Assembly: GCF_963378095.1 (NCBI RefSeq)
Contig: NZ_OY726397.1
Location: 5,146,001 to 5,210,000 of the forward strand
Length of the DNA: 64,000 bases
Origin: Mycolicibacterium sp. MU0053
Lineage (GTDB): Bacteria; Actinomycetota; Actinomycetes; Mycobacteriales; Mycobacteriaceae
Direction of reading: 5' to 3'
Every line of letters starts with the position of its first letter. The first letter of the stretch is position 1. Positions 24,746-33,300 of this stretch are shown piece by piece. The notes beneath the pieces were generated by a model. The model searched no databases, was not told where the DNA came from, and worked only from the letters and a program-made list of their open reading frames with translations. The position numbers and the translations under genes are program-made.

Positions 24746-26664
24746 TGGAGGCTGAGGTCCTCTTCGATCGGGGTGCGGTGGCTTTGCCATACTTCGATCA
24801 ACCGGAACGGGAATGCGGTGACGATGCGACCGCCGCCGGACCGGTAGTAGGTGTGCGCGGTCGGGGTGTGGCACCACACGGTGTTGGCCATCGTGTCGTC
24901 GATGTGGCGGACGTAGTCCTCGAAGGCCTCGGGCTTGACCTCGATGGTCGCCGCGTTGCGCTGCGCCATCAACTGCAGGCATTCCAGCACGTAATGGACC
25001 ATGACCTCGACGCCGAAGTTGTGTCCGGCGCCGTGGCCCGGACTGTAGTTCGGTGCCGAGGAGATGAACAGGTTCGGGAATCCCGGGACCAGGCCGCCGC
25101 GATAGGAACTCGGGCTGTCGCCCCAGAATTCGCTGAGCCGCAGCCCGTCTCGGCCGCGGATGTCGAGGGTGGCTAGGAAGTCCAGGTGGTAGCCGGTGGC
25201 GTAGACGATGACGTCCAGGTCCAGCTGTCGGCCGTCCTGGGTGACGATGCCGCGCTCGTTGACCCGGGCCGGTTCGCTGGCCTCGACCTCGACGTGCGGC
25301 CTGGTCAAGGCCGCGTAATAGCCGCCGGGGTCACGGATGATGCGCTTGCCGTAGGGGGCGAAGTCGGGGGTGACCTTGCGTCCCAGTTCGGAGTCCGCCC
25401 CGAAGACCCGATCGATGTAGTCCAGGCACATCTGCAGCAGCACGTCGTTGGCCGGCGAGATCGACAGGTGCTCGGCGGCCCACTCCGGGTCCCGCACGAT
25501 GACCGGGTAGTTGTTGTCGGCGGTACCCCAGAACGACTTGAGCCGAGTCCAGTTGGCGTAGAACGGAATATGGGAGTTGAGCCAGCGGCGGTGGTCGGGG
25601 ACCTCGTCGGTCAGCCGGCGACGGGGTGCCACCCAGTGCGGTTGACGCTGAAACACCGTCAGGTGCTCGACCTCGTCGACGCAGGCGTCGACGATCTGCA
25701 CGGACGTGCAGCCGGCCCCGATGATGGCCACCTTCTTACCGCGCAGATCCAGGTCGGTGTCCCATTCGGCGGAGTGCACGCTCACACCCGCGAAGCTGTC
25801 GCGGCCCGGCAGGTCCGGCCACCTGGGACGGTTGAGGTAACCGACCGCGGGAATGACGACGTTCGCGTAGCTGACGTCGCGGGTGCCGGCGGCGTCGACC
25901 GCATGCACCTGCCACTGCTTGCGCTCCTCGTCCCACCACAGTGCCTCGACCTCGGTGCCGAACCGGGTCTGCGCGCGCAGGTTGTTCTTGTCGGCGACGG
26001 TCTGCAGATACTTCTGGTACTCGTCGCCTTGTGGGTAGTAGCTGGACCAGGCGCCGTTGATGTCGCGCGACAGCGAGTAGTAGGCCGAGGGGGTGTCCAC
26101 GCCGATCCCGGGATAGCGGGTGGTGTACCAGGTGCCGCCCACCTCGGGGTTGCGATCGATGATCTCGTAGTCGATGCCGGCGGCCGCACATTCCAGCGCC
26201 GCCGCCATCCCGGAGATACCGGCTCCGATGATGAGGACCCTGAAGTCGGTGGGCAGGTCGGCGTCGCGCGCAAGCACCGGCTGCGACGGATGGAATCCGC
26301 CCTGCTCCAGCAGCAGTCCCACGTACTCTTGGCCGACCTCGGAACCCAGGGCCACCGGCGCGATGCGGGCGAACAGACCGGCGTCGTCGAACGGCAGGGC
26401 GCCGTCGGGACGTGGCCGGTCCAACGCCTCGGCCACCGCTTCGACCAGGGTCTCGAGGGTCTCGGGGTCGGTGACGCCCACCTGTTCGGGCGGGTTGGGC
26501 TCGAACGAGATCTGGTCCGCGAACCGGTCCACCACGGCGGCGTCCCCGGTCAGTTGCGCCAGCACCGCGACCAGCACCCCTGCGTCGGCCAGGCGCAGGT
26601 TGGCGCGCAGTTCGTCGGAATCCAGCCCCGTGCCGTTCGTCGACACAGTCGCATCGGTCGTCAT
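24742..26664 (-). CDS. Baeyer-Villiger monooxygenase with N-terminal extension
   Basis: The 640-residue protein starts at ATG 26664 with a strong AGGAGGTTCG ribosome binding site. The first about 150 residues form a helical extension seen in large BVMOs such as those acting on steroids and bulky ketones. The FAD motif VLIIGAGISGMAAALE follows near residue 155, GGTWYTTRYPGIGVDTPSAY near 188, the BVMO fingerprint FAGVSVHSAEWD near 300 and the NADPH motif VAIIGAGCTSVQIVD near 322. It is divergent from an acyl-CoA synthetase gene across 117 bp with the shared cluster motif, and cotranscribed with an SDR. Oxidation of a side-chain or ring ketone is likely. Confidence 0.9.
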   Translation of the reverse strand: MTTDATVSTNGTGLDSDELRANLRLADAGVLVAVLAQLTGDAAVVDRFADQISFEPNPPEQVGVTDPETLETLVEAVAEALDRPRPDGALPFDDAGLFARIAPVALGSEVGQEYVGLLLEQGGFHPSQPVLARDADLPTDFRVLIIGAGISGMAAALECAAAGIDYEIIDRNPEVGGTWYTTRYPGIGVDTPSAYYSLSRDINGAWSSYYPQGDEYQKYLQTVADKNNLRAQTRFGTEVEALWWDEERKQWQVHAVDAAGTRDVSYANVVIPAVGYLNRPRWPDLPGRDSFAGVSVHSAEWDTDLDLRGKKVAIIGAGCTSVQIVDACVDEVEHLTVFQRQPHWVAPRRRLTDEVPDHRRWLNSHIPFYANWTRLKSFWGTADNNYPVIVRDPEWAAEHLSISPANDVLLQMCLDYIDRVFGADSELGRKVTPDFAPYGKRIIRDPGGYYAALTRPHVEVEASEPARVNERGIVTQDGRQLDLDVIVYATGYHLDFLATLDIRGRDGLRLSEFWGDSPSSYRGGLVPGFPNLFISSAPNYSPGHGAGHNFGVEVMVHYVLECLQLMAQRNAATIEVKPEAFEDYVRHIDDTMANTVWCHTPTAHTYYRSGGGRIVTAFPFRLIEVWQSHRTPIEEDLSLQ

Positions 26665-26720
26665 CGAACCTCCTCGCTCGCCGTCGAGTATGTGGTGCCC
26701 AACGCTCGCGCGGTGGGCCC

Positions 26721-26740
26721 ATTCCGACTCAGCGGGATGC
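26721..26740. promoter_or_regulatory. Shared cluster motif, site c (between BVMO and acyl-CoA synthetase)
   Basis: ATTCCGACTCAGCGGGATGC lies 57 bp before the BVMO start and 42 bp before the fadD-type start. It matches site b with one inserted base (CCG-CTCA-CGGGATG). A possible -10 element TACAGT lies about 10 bp before the fadD-type ATG. Confidence 0.4.
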
Positions 26741-26781
26741 TGCTTGATCGACGGCGGACAGCCGCGCCTACAGTCCCAGGC

Positions 26782-28344
26782 ATGACTGACCTGGACGCCC
26801 TGCTCGCTTCGACGCGCAGTCACGCCCTCGGCGACATCCCCCGCCGCTCCGCCCGCAAACAGCCCGACAAGGTCGCGATCATCGACGGCGAGGTGTCGTT
26901 GACCTTCGCCGAGTTCGAACATCTGGTTGACCGCGCCGCGGCGGCGCTGCGCGACAACGGCTTTGCACCTGGTGACCGGGTGGCTCTGCTGGCCCACAAT
27001 TGCTGGCAGTACGCGGTACTGGCGTTCGCGACCGCCCGGGCCGCAGTCGTCCTGGTACCCATCAACTTCATGCTCACCGCCGAGGAGATCGCATTCATCC
27101 TCGGACACAGCAAGGCCACCGGCTTCCTTGTCGAAGCCGAGTTGGTGTCCACCGCCGAGCAGGCGATGCAATTGGCCGGCACGGTGAGCACCAAGGCCGC
27201 GCTCGTCCCGCCGGGTCAGGCGCTGCCGACGGGCTGGGACGACTTCGCGCACTGGCTACAGACCAGCTCCCCCGCGCCGAGCCCGGCGGTCGCCGATGAC
27301 CAAGTGATCCGGTTGATGTACACCAGTGGCACCGAGTCACAGCCCAAGGGCGCCATGCACTCCAGCCGCAGCCTGATGGGCAACTACATCAGCACGATCA
27401 TCGCCGGGTCCATGGCCAACACCGACATCGAGGTGCACTCGCTGCCGCTGTACCACTGCGCGCAACTCGACAACTTCCTGATCACCGACATCTACCTCGG
27501 CGCGACCAGCATCATCGTGGCGCGTCCGGACCCCGAGTTGGTGCTGCGGACCATCGAAAAGTACGGCGTCACCAACTATTTCGCTCCGCCGACGGTGTGG
27601 ATCTCGCTGCTGCGCTCACCGGTCTTCGACGAGGTGGATCTGTCCAGCCTCCGCAAGGGGTATTACGGCGCCTCGGCGATGCCCGTCGAAATCCTGGCCG
27701 AGATGCGCGACCGCCTGCCCGACCTGCGACTGTGGAACTTCTACGGCCAGACCGAGATGGCGCCGCTGGCCTCGGTGCTGGGACCCGACGAACAGGACTC
27801 CCACCCCGGCGCGGCGGGACGGCCGGCGATCAACGTGGAGACCGCGATCCTCGACGACGACGATGTCGAGGTCGGCCCCGGCGTGGTCGGCGAGATCGCC
27901 CATCGCAGTCCCCATTTGATGCTCGGCTACCTGGACGACGCGGCCAAGACGACCGAGGCGTTTCGCGGCGGCTGGTTCCATTCCGGTGACCTCGGCTATT
28001 ACGACGAGTTCGGCCTGTTGCACGTGGTGGACCGCAAGAAGGACATGATCAAGACGGGCGGGGAGAACGTCGCCAGCCGCGAGGTCGAGGAGGTGCTCTA
28101 CCGACACCCCGGCGTCGAGGAGGTCGCGGTGTTCGGCCTGCCGGATCCGGTGTGGGTGGAGGCGGTGGTCGCGACGGTGGTGGCCCGCCAAGGCGTGGAG
28201 GTCACCGAGGACGAGCTGGTGGCGCACTGCCGAGCGCACCTGGCAGGGTTCAAGACCCCGAAGCAGGTGTTCTTCGTCGACGCGTTGCCCAAAAACCCCA
28301 GCGGCAAGCTGCTCAAGCGCGTGCTGCGGGCGCGTTTCGAGTGA
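26782..28344 (+). CDS. Acyl-CoA synthetase (FadD-type, AMP-forming)
   Basis: The 520-residue ANL enzyme has the P-loop MYTSGTESQPKGAMHS near residue 175, the motif NFYGQTEMAPLASVLG near 315, GWFHSGDLGYYDEFGLLHVVDRKKDMIKTGGENV (split over about 395-430) and the catalytic lysine in LPKNPSGKLLKR near the C-terminus. It activates a carboxylic acid to CoA; in this island candidates are steroid side chains or ring-derived acids. It starts at ATG 26782 divergent from the BVMO. The stop codon TGA forms the first bases of a 49-nt hairpin identical in design to the one after tesB. Confidence 0.92.
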   Translation: MTDLDALLASTRSHALGDIPRRSARKQPDKVAIIDGEVSLTFAEFEHLVDRAAAALRDNGFAPGDRVALLAHNCWQYAVLAFATARAAVVLVPINFMLTAEEIAFILGHSKATGFLVEAELVSTAEQAMQLAGTVSTKAALVPPGQALPTGWDDFAHWLQTSSPAPSPAVADDQVIRLMYTSGTESQPKGAMHSSRSLMGNYISTIIAGSMANTDIEVHSLPLYHCAQLDNFLITDIYLGATSIIVARPDPELVLRTIEKYGVTNYFAPPTVWISLLRSPVFDEVDLSSLRKGYYGASAMPVEILAEMRDRLPDLRLWNFYGQTEMAPLASVLGPDEQDSHPGAAGRPAINVETAILDDDDVEVGPGVVGEIAHRSPHLMLGYLDDAAKTTEAFRGGWFHSGDLGYYDEFGLLHVVDRKKDMIKTGGENVASREVEEVLYRHPGVEEVAVFGLPDPVWVEAVVATVVARQGVEVTEDELVAHCRAHLAGFKTPKQVFFVDALPKNPSGKLLKRVLRARFE

Positions 28345-28391
28345 TTTCGGTGCGCACAGAGGCGCCCAGCGCACCCGGGCGCACCGAAATC
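28343..28391 (+). terminator. 49-nt hairpin repeat, copy B (likely terminator)
   Basis: It begins within the TGA of the acyl-CoA synthetase gene. The arms GATTTCGGTGCGC and GCGCACCGAAATC are perfect and identical to those of copy A at 6304-6352; the total length is also 49 nt. The interior differs at roughly ten positions. Confidence 0.65.
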
Positions 28392-28414
28392 GGTCCCACT
28401 GACCGGTCAACGCG
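28392..28414 (+). promoter_or_regulatory. Shared cluster motif, site d (upstream of NTF2-like gene)
   Basis: The core TCCCACTGACCGGTCAACGC lies about 38 bp before the ATG at 28452 and follows the hairpin directly. CACTGACCGG is shared with site f at 34972. Confidence 0.4.
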
Positions 28415-28451
28415 GTGTCGCGGTAATCATGGTGCGGGTTGACTCGTCATC

Positions 28452-28931
28452 ATGACCAGCGAGATCACACTGTCGGAAGTCCAGGAGTTCATCGCCCGTT
28501 TCTGGTACCACTACGACCAGGGCCAATTCGATGTGCTCGCCACCTTCATCGCCGACGACATGGAGTACCTGAGTCGCTCCGATTCCGGTAACTGCCCATT
28601 TGAGGAACTACTGGCCGCCGAGGTGCACGGCGGCTCCGAGACGCTGGCATGGCTGAGCAAGCACCGTGACGAGAACCCCTACCCGCTGCGGCATCACGCC
28701 ACCAACATCTTCCGCACCGGAACCAATGGTGACGCCACCAAGGTCCGCTTCTACCTCTACGTCAACCAGGTCACCAACAACGTGCCGTTCGACGTGTCCT
28801 CGGGGGTGGTAGACGTCGACATCCGGCGTACCGACCGCGGGTTGGTCTTCTCGTCGATGACGGTGATCCTCGACGCCGAGGACTCGATCCCGTTCGCCGA
28901 GTATCGGGCGAAGACGGCCGCGAACGCGTGA
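28452..28931 (+). CDS. NTF2-like/SnoaL-type protein
   Basis: The 159-residue protein shows the NTF2-like pattern: N-terminal helix SEVQEFIARFWYHYDQGQFD, then FIADDMEYLSRSDSGNCPFEE, RHHATNIFRTG and the closing beta strands. This fold includes ketosteroid isomerase, SnoaL cyclases, dioxygenase beta subunits and dehydratases. Catalytic residues cannot be assigned with certainty. It overlaps the following SDR by 4 bp (GTGA), so both belong to one operon with the esterase gene after them. Confidence 0.8.
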   Translation: MTSEITLSEVQEFIARFWYHYDQGQFDVLATFIADDMEYLSRSDSGNCPFEELLAAEVHGGSETLAWLSKHRDENPYPLRHHATNIFRTGTNGDATKVRFYLYVNQVTNNVPFDVSSGVVDVDIRRTDRGLVFSSMTVILDAEDSIPFAEYRAKTAANA

Positions 28932-29803
28932 GTCGGGCTCGCGAAACTTTTGGCGGCGGTGTCGCCGTCATCACCGGCGCCGGCGCCGGTATCGGGGCGG
29001 GCCTGGCCCGTCACGCACATCGGCTCGGAATGACAGTGGTGCTGGCCGACGTCGACGCTCCGGCCATCGCCGCGCTACGCGAGGAGTTGGTCGCCGACGG
29101 CGGCACGGCCGTCGACATCGTCTGCGATGTGCGGGACGCCGACGCGATGGTCGACGTGGCCGAGCGCGTCTACCGCGACAGCGGCCCGGTGCGCCTGCTG
29201 GTGAACAACGCCGGTATCGAGCAGTTCGGCTACCTATGGGACACCCCGGTGGCCAATTGGAACCGGGTGATGGACATCAACGTCAGCGGCGTGTTTCACG
29301 GCGTGCGGGCGTTCTTGCCGAGGATGATCGCCGAGGCGTCACCGGCCTGGGTGTGGAACCTGTCCTCGATCGGCGGTGTCGCGGCGGTCCCGCTGCAAGC
29401 GCCCTACATCATCAGCAAGCACGCGGTGCTCGCCCTGACCGAATGTTTGCGACTGGAAGTGCAATTGGCCGGCCACGACCACATCCAGGTCCAGGCGGTG
29501 TTGCCCGGAGCGGTCAAGTCCAACATCTTCGAGGCCGCCGGTGGCGTCGAGGCCGACCGGGCGGGCACCGATGTCGATGCCGCCGAATCCCAACGCGAAG
29601 CCATGCTCGACATCAAGGCCGCCGCCATGGATCCCGTCGAGGCCGCCGAGGTGGTCTTCGAGCAGTCGGCGCAGGGCGACTTCTACCTGCTGACGCAACC
29701 GGACTACGTCAGCTCCGCGATGGCCGAGCGGGCGCAGGTGCTTACCACTCGGGTGCCGCCGCAGCTGCGGACCAAGCGCCGCTTCGACCCGGACAAGCAC
29801 TGA
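28928..29803 (+). CDS. Short-chain dehydrogenase/reductase
   Basis: The 291-residue SDR starts at GTG 28928. It shows VAVITGAGAGIGAGLARHA near residue 12, LADVDAP (NAD-type acidic residue after beta-2), NNAGIEQFGYL near 95, the catalytic NLSSIGGVAAVPLQAPYIISKHAV (split, Ser and YxxxK) and the C-terminal RRFDPDKH. The cofactor is probably NAD(H). The operon context (NTF2-like upstream, HSL-type esterase 10 bp downstream) suggests oxidation of a hydroxyl formed or released in the same catabolic route. Confidence 0.9.
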   Translation: MSRARETFGGGVAVITGAGAGIGAGLARHAHRLGMTVVLADVDAPAIAALREELVADGGTAVDIVCDVRDADAMVDVAERVYRDSGPVRLLVNNAGIEQFGYLWDTPVANWNRVMDINVSGVFHGVRAFLPRMIAEASPAWVWNLSSIGGVAAVPLQAPYIISKHAVLALTECLRLEVQLAGHDHIQVQAVLPGAVKSNIFEAAGGVEADRAGTDVDAAESQREAMLDIKAAAMDPVEAAEVVFEQSAQGDFYLLTQPDYVSSAMAERAQVLTTRVPPQLRTKRRFDPDKH

Positions 29804-29813
29804 GGCCAGGGCG

Positions 29814-30770
29814 ATGAACGGAGTCCACCGGCCAGCTCTCGACCCGGACGCCGCGGCCCGCATCGCGGGCTTCGGCCCACCGGTGCCCATGCGGGAGCGG
29901 GGCCTCGAGGCGGTGCGCGCGGCCGTCGAATCCACGCCTGCCCCAGCGGATCTGACCGCGATGGCCGACATCGATGACACCGCGGTAGCGGGCCCCGGCG
30001 GGCCCATCCCGGTGCGCATCTACCGGCCCGTCGACGCACCCGATCCCGCGCCGGTGCTGGTGCATCTGCACGGCGGTGGCCTGGTGATGGGTTCGCTGAA
30101 CTCCTTCGGACCGTTGGCGCGGGCACTGGCGGCGGCCAGCGGAGCCGTAGTGGTGTCGGTGGGATACCGACTGGCACCGGAGAACCCGGCCCCGGCCCAG
30201 TTCGACGACGCCTGGGCCGTCACCAATTGGGTTGCCGCCAAGGCGGACTCCCGGGGCTGGGACGCGTCCAGGATGGTGCTGGCCGGCGACAGCGCCGGGG
30301 GTGCCCTCGCTGCGGCCGTTGCGCTGGCGGCGCGCGCCGACGACGGCCCCGCCATCTTCGCCCAGGTGCTGATCTACCCCGGCCTGGACCGCGACATGGC
30401 GGCGCCGTCGATCCTCGCCCAGCCCGACGCGCCGATGCTGAGCCACGACGACATCGTCTACATGCACGAGCTGGCCGACCGGGGCGCGGGAACACCCCAC
30501 GACATCCGGCGGGTGCCCGCCTACGCCACCGACCTGCGGGGGTTGCCGCAGGCCATCGTGGTGACCGCCGAACTGGATCCGATCTCGGATTGGGGCGAGC
30601 GCTACGCCGCGCGGCTCCGCGACGCCGGCGTGCAGACGACGATCACCCGCTACCCGGGCATCTACCACGGCTTCCTGATGCGGTCGGAGTCCACGGCCCG
30701 GGGCAGACTCGCGCTGGCGGAGATCGGGGCGCTGCTGCGCGCGAAGTTCGCCAATCCGCTGCCGTTCTAG
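29814..30770 (+). CDS. Alpha/beta hydrolase, HSL-type esterase
   Basis: The 318-residue protein has the HSL signature LHGGGLVMGS (near residue 83), nucleophile AGDSAGGALAAAV (near 158), an acidic residue in TAELDPISDWGE and the histidine in YPGIYHGFLM. It lacks a signal peptide and is a paralogue in type of the esterase at 20.6 kb. It follows the SDR by 10 bp as the last gene of a three-gene operon. Hydrolysis of an ester or lactone intermediate, for example from BVMO action, is likely but the substrate is unknown. Confidence 0.9.
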   Translation: MNGVHRPALDPDAAARIAGFGPPVPMRERGLEAVRAAVESTPAPADLTAMADIDDTAVAGPGGPIPVRIYRPVDAPDPAPVLVHLHGGGLVMGSLNSFGPLARALAAASGAVVVSVGYRLAPENPAPAQFDDAWAVTNWVAAKADSRGWDASRMVLAGDSAGGALAAAVALAARADDGPAIFAQVLIYPGLDRDMAAPSILAQPDAPMLSHDDIVYMHELADRGAGTPHDIRRVPAYATDLRGLPQAIVVTAELDPISDWGERYAARLRDAGVQTTITRYPGIYHGFLMRSESTARGRLALAEIGALLRAKFANPLPF

Positions 30771-30910
30771 GTGTTTCTCCCGCTGGGCGCGGGTGCGGCC
30801 AACCTCCCGATGATCGGACACCTCGGGTTCCGGCGCGGGCGCCACCGCACACAATCGATGCAGACCTAGCGTGCATCCACGCCCGAACTTCACCAGAAGG
30901 AGTCCCTGTG

Positions 30911-31987
30911 ATGCTCACAGAACAGCGGCGAATGGAGCTGTCCGACATCTTGCGCCCGGCCGCGCCGCCCCGCGAGATCGACAACGTCTACACCGATGAC
31001 CAACGCGAGCGCCTCCTCGATGTGGTGCGCAAGGACGGACCGTGGCGGCTGATCATCGCTCAGCACTTCGCCTCCGCTGAGGAGCTGATGGCCACCATGA
31101 GTGGCGCCTTCCCCGAGGGCTTCGAACCCAGCCTGGACCTGTTCCTCACCCCCACGTTCCGCGGCCATCTGGCCAATCACGGCACGTTGCTCTACCCCGA
31201 ACTGCACGACTGCTTCTACAACGCGAAGTTTCTCGACGCGGCCAAGTCGTATTGGAACGCCAAGTACGCCAAGCCGCAGATGATGCTGTTCAACATCAAC
31301 GGCCCGTGCGCCAACCGCGATCCGGGACACCTGGATTCACCCAGCTTCCGCGGTGTGCGTTACGAGAACGCGCCGACCTGGCTGGTCAGCGTCATGGGCA
31401 AATCTGGCCTGTTCGCCGACTACCTGATCAAGATGGCCCAGGTGATCACCTGGTTTTCCCACGACGCGGGCAGCGGCTTCACCTACTGGCCGGAGGGACC
31501 GTTGAAGGCACCCCAGCGCATTCAACCGCCGGTCTATAACCGTGGCGTGGTGGTTCAAAACGAGATGCTGGTGCACCGGGGCGAGGCCAACGGGCCGTTG
31601 GATCAACAGGTTCCGTCCGGCCTGGCCTTCGACACCGTCTTCGCCGGCGATCCGCAGTCTCGTGACCATTGGGTGCTCAAGAACGACGACGACGTCATCG
31701 CGCGGCATCACACCGACGAGTTGCGCTTCCTGGTGCACTGGTCGGCGGAGGTCTTCGAGGACTACGACGAACTGAAGAAGAACATGGACCACTCCGACGA
31801 TCTGACCATTGACAAGGCGATCGACATGATGGTGGACGACCTGGCCAAGAAGGGCGTCGCCATCGACATCCCGAGCGCCCCGCTGCACGACCCCGCGTTC
31901 ATCGGCGCACTCAACGCCGCCTACGACTTGGGCGGGCCCGCAACCTATCCCGAGGAAGCCCCACTGAGCGCGTTCCAGCTCGCCTGA
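30911..31987 (+). CDS. Conserved protein with HxD...H pattern, possible Fe(II)/2OG dioxygenase
   Basis: The 358-residue soluble protein starts at ATG 30911, 8 bp after AAGGAG (GTG 30908 is an alternative). I do not recognise a named family with confidence. It contains H140-L-D142 in RDPGHLDSPSFRG, a later H222 in EMLVHRGEANG and arginine R272, a spacing that fits the 2-His-1-carboxylate iron site and 2-oxoglutarate arginine of double-stranded beta-helix dioxygenases. Aromatic-rich segments (YWNAKYAKPQMMLFNINGP, FTYWPEGPLKAPQRIQPP) fit a core of that kind. It is transcribed alone in the catabolic island, 140 bp after the esterase gene. An iron oxygenase is inference. Confidence 0.75.
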   Translation: MLTEQRRMELSDILRPAAPPREIDNVYTDDQRERLLDVVRKDGPWRLIIAQHFASAEELMATMSGAFPEGFEPSLDLFLTPTFRGHLANHGTLLYPELHDCFYNAKFLDAAKSYWNAKYAKPQMMLFNINGPCANRDPGHLDSPSFRGVRYENAPTWLVSVMGKSGLFADYLIKMAQVITWFSHDAGSGFTYWPEGPLKAPQRIQPPVYNRGVVVQNEMLVHRGEANGPLDQQVPSGLAFDTVFAGDPQSRDHWVLKNDDDVIARHHTDELRFLVHWSAEVFEDYDELKKNMDHSDDLTIDKAIDMMVDDLAKKGVAIDIPSAPLHDPAFIGALNAAYDLGGPATYPEEAPLSAFQLA

Positions 31988-32032
31988 TCCGACGAATGGT
32001 TCCGCTCCGGTGGAGCACTCAAGTTCTGCCGG

Positions 32033-32677
32033 TCAGATCATGAGGTAGCCGAGCCGGCGTGCGCTGTCAGCGATGCGCAGCGTCAGGCCTGGGTGGCTGA
32101 GTGGGAGGGAAAGGGCGGGTCGCGGGGGCATTGCGGAGGTAGCGGCATTGAACAACGCGATGCACGGTTGGCCGGCGAATCGGCTGTTGTACCGCAGGCC
32201 GTCCAGGTCCGGGAATGCTTGAGTGATGGTGCGGGCCCAGCGTTGCGTGATGGAGTGGGGGCCCGTGGACAGTGCGAATGTGCCGCCGGCACGGGTAGGC
32301 CAGGCACCGCTGCTGTCGGTGGCCAAGTCGAGCAGCCGGAGTTCCCGGGTGAACCGCAGTCCGGTGAGATAGGGGGCACCGCGGAAGCGGTCGACGGTGC
32401 GGTGGGTTTGGAAGGCTTCCGCCAACGCTGGGGTGGGCCCGGAGGCGCCGTACCAGACGCCGACGCCGTCGTGGTGGCGGGGCGGCGAGGGGTGCGGGTC
32501 GAATCGCAAGTGCGGGCCGTGTTCACGGAAAGCGTTCCAGGCCAGCACGTGATCGCCAACGGTGCGGTGGACACGCCACCACAGCTCCTCCCGCGCGACG
32601 CGGTAACACTCCTCGTCTCGGATGCCGATGGTGCGAAGCTCTGCTGCGGGCGGCGGCCCGGGCAGGCGTGTGGTCAC
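32033..32677 (-). CDS. RES-domain toxin (MbcT-type) of a RES/Xre toxin-antitoxin pair
   Basis: The 214-residue protein starts at GTG 32677, overlapping the antitoxin stop by 4 bp. It has RES-family features: ECYRVAREELWWRVHR (near residue 22), DGVGVWYGASGPTPALAE with the Tyr, RELRLLDLATDSS and the late DLDGLRYNSRFAGQPCIALF. RES toxins such as MbcT degrade or modify NAD+ and are neutralised by an Xre/MbcA-like partner. At 214 residues it is a little longer than the roughly 150-190 typical of the family. Gene order (antitoxin first, overlap) fits the RES-Xre modules. Confidence 0.83.
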   Translation of the reverse strand: MTTRLPGPPPAAELRTIGIRDEECYRVAREELWWRVHRTVGDHVLAWNAFREHGPHLRFDPHPSPPRHHDGVGVWYGASGPTPALAEAFQTHRTVDRFRGAPYLTGLRFTRELRLLDLATDSSGAWPTRAGGTFALSTGPHSITQRWARTITQAFPDLDGLRYNSRFAGQPCIALFNAATSAMPPRPALSLPLSHPGLTLRIADSARRLGYLMI

Positions 32678-33258
32678 ACCGTGTACCAGTCGGCGCCGGC
32701 CGCCACCGCGGCAGCCTGGTCCACGTCGCCGCCGTCGCGCAGCCACTCCAACACGGTGACAGGACGATCGAGGAACAAATCCGGCTGAGGGGTACGCAAG
32801 AATCCAGCTACCGCGATCGGGTGCAGATCGGCAGGTAGCGCGCGGAGTACTCGGTCAAGGCCGCGGATGTGCCGGGTTGGGCCGCCGTTCTCACCGATTT
32901 CGAACTGCAGCAATGGAAACACCCAACTCTGCCCGTCTGGGATGGCCCACAGTTCGCCGGCGAGACGCTTCTGTCGCACCCGGGAGTCGCTGATCCCCAG
33001 CCCGTTGGCGACTTCATCGGCGGCGAATGCGGTGACGGCAATGCGCGCGGCTTGACCGGCGATCTCGGTGCCGGCAGCTACGAACGCGTCGCGGTCTTCT
33101 GGGAAGTTCGCACTGTCGAGCAGACGCGCTTCATCCTCGGTGAGCGCGGTTGCCCATGGCCGCGCCACCGGCAGGACCTTCAGCGCAGCGACGAACTCAG
33201 CCGGGGTCACCTCGAAACGTTCACGGAGCAACCGCTCCAGCTCCGTCGATACAGCCAT
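32674..33258 (-). CDS. Xre/MbcA-type antitoxin partner of RES toxin
   Basis: The 194-residue protein starts at ATG 33258 with GGGAGGG 3 bp upstream. An N-terminal helical part (LERLLRERFEVTPAEFVAAL) is followed by a helix-turn-helix (AADEVANGLGISDSRVRQKR, about residues 78-97) and a C-terminal segment (LDRPVTVLEWLRDGGDVDQA) like the toxin-binding MbcA/ParS region. It is larger than the roughly 115-150 residues usual for RES antitoxins. It should bind its own promoter; an imperfect palindrome lies 21-42 bp upstream. Confidence 0.8.
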   Translation of the reverse strand: MAVSTELERLLRERFEVTPAEFVAALKVLPVARPWATALTEDEARLLDSANFPEDRDAFVAAGTEIAGQAARIAVTAFAADEVANGLGISDSRVRQKRLAGELWAIPDGQSWVFPLLQFEIGENGGPTRHIRGLDRVLRALPADLHPIAVAGFLRTPQPDLFLDRPVTVLEWLRDGGDVDQAAAVAAGADWYTV

Positions 33259-33278
33259 CAGCCCTCCCTAACGCAGAC

Positions 33279-33300
33279 TAACGACATGCTACGTCCGTTA
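33279..33300. promoter_or_regulatory. Inverted repeat TAACG-N12-CGTTA, candidate antitoxin operator
   Basis: The repeat lies 21 bp before the antitoxin start, in the promoter region expected for autoregulation by the antitoxin's helix-turn-helix. Arms are only 5 bp, so chance is possible. Confidence 0.35.

Noticed and set aside
25186..26781. Long open plus-strand frame running into the acyl-CoA synthetase gene
   Set aside because: It is antisense to the BVMO gene and reflects GC-rich codon structure; the real gene starts at ATG 26782, where family similarity begins.
28951..30030. Possible separate flavin reductase (HsaB) near the HsaA-type gene or elsewhere in the island
   Set aside because: No product in the window shows the short flavin-reductase fold and motifs; the PPOX protein at 51597 is of another type and is outside the island.
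32678..32746. Longer N-terminus for the RES toxin
   Set aside because: The extra 23 residues are Arg/Gly-rich and overlap the antitoxin; the GTGA overlap at 32677 is the normal arrangement.
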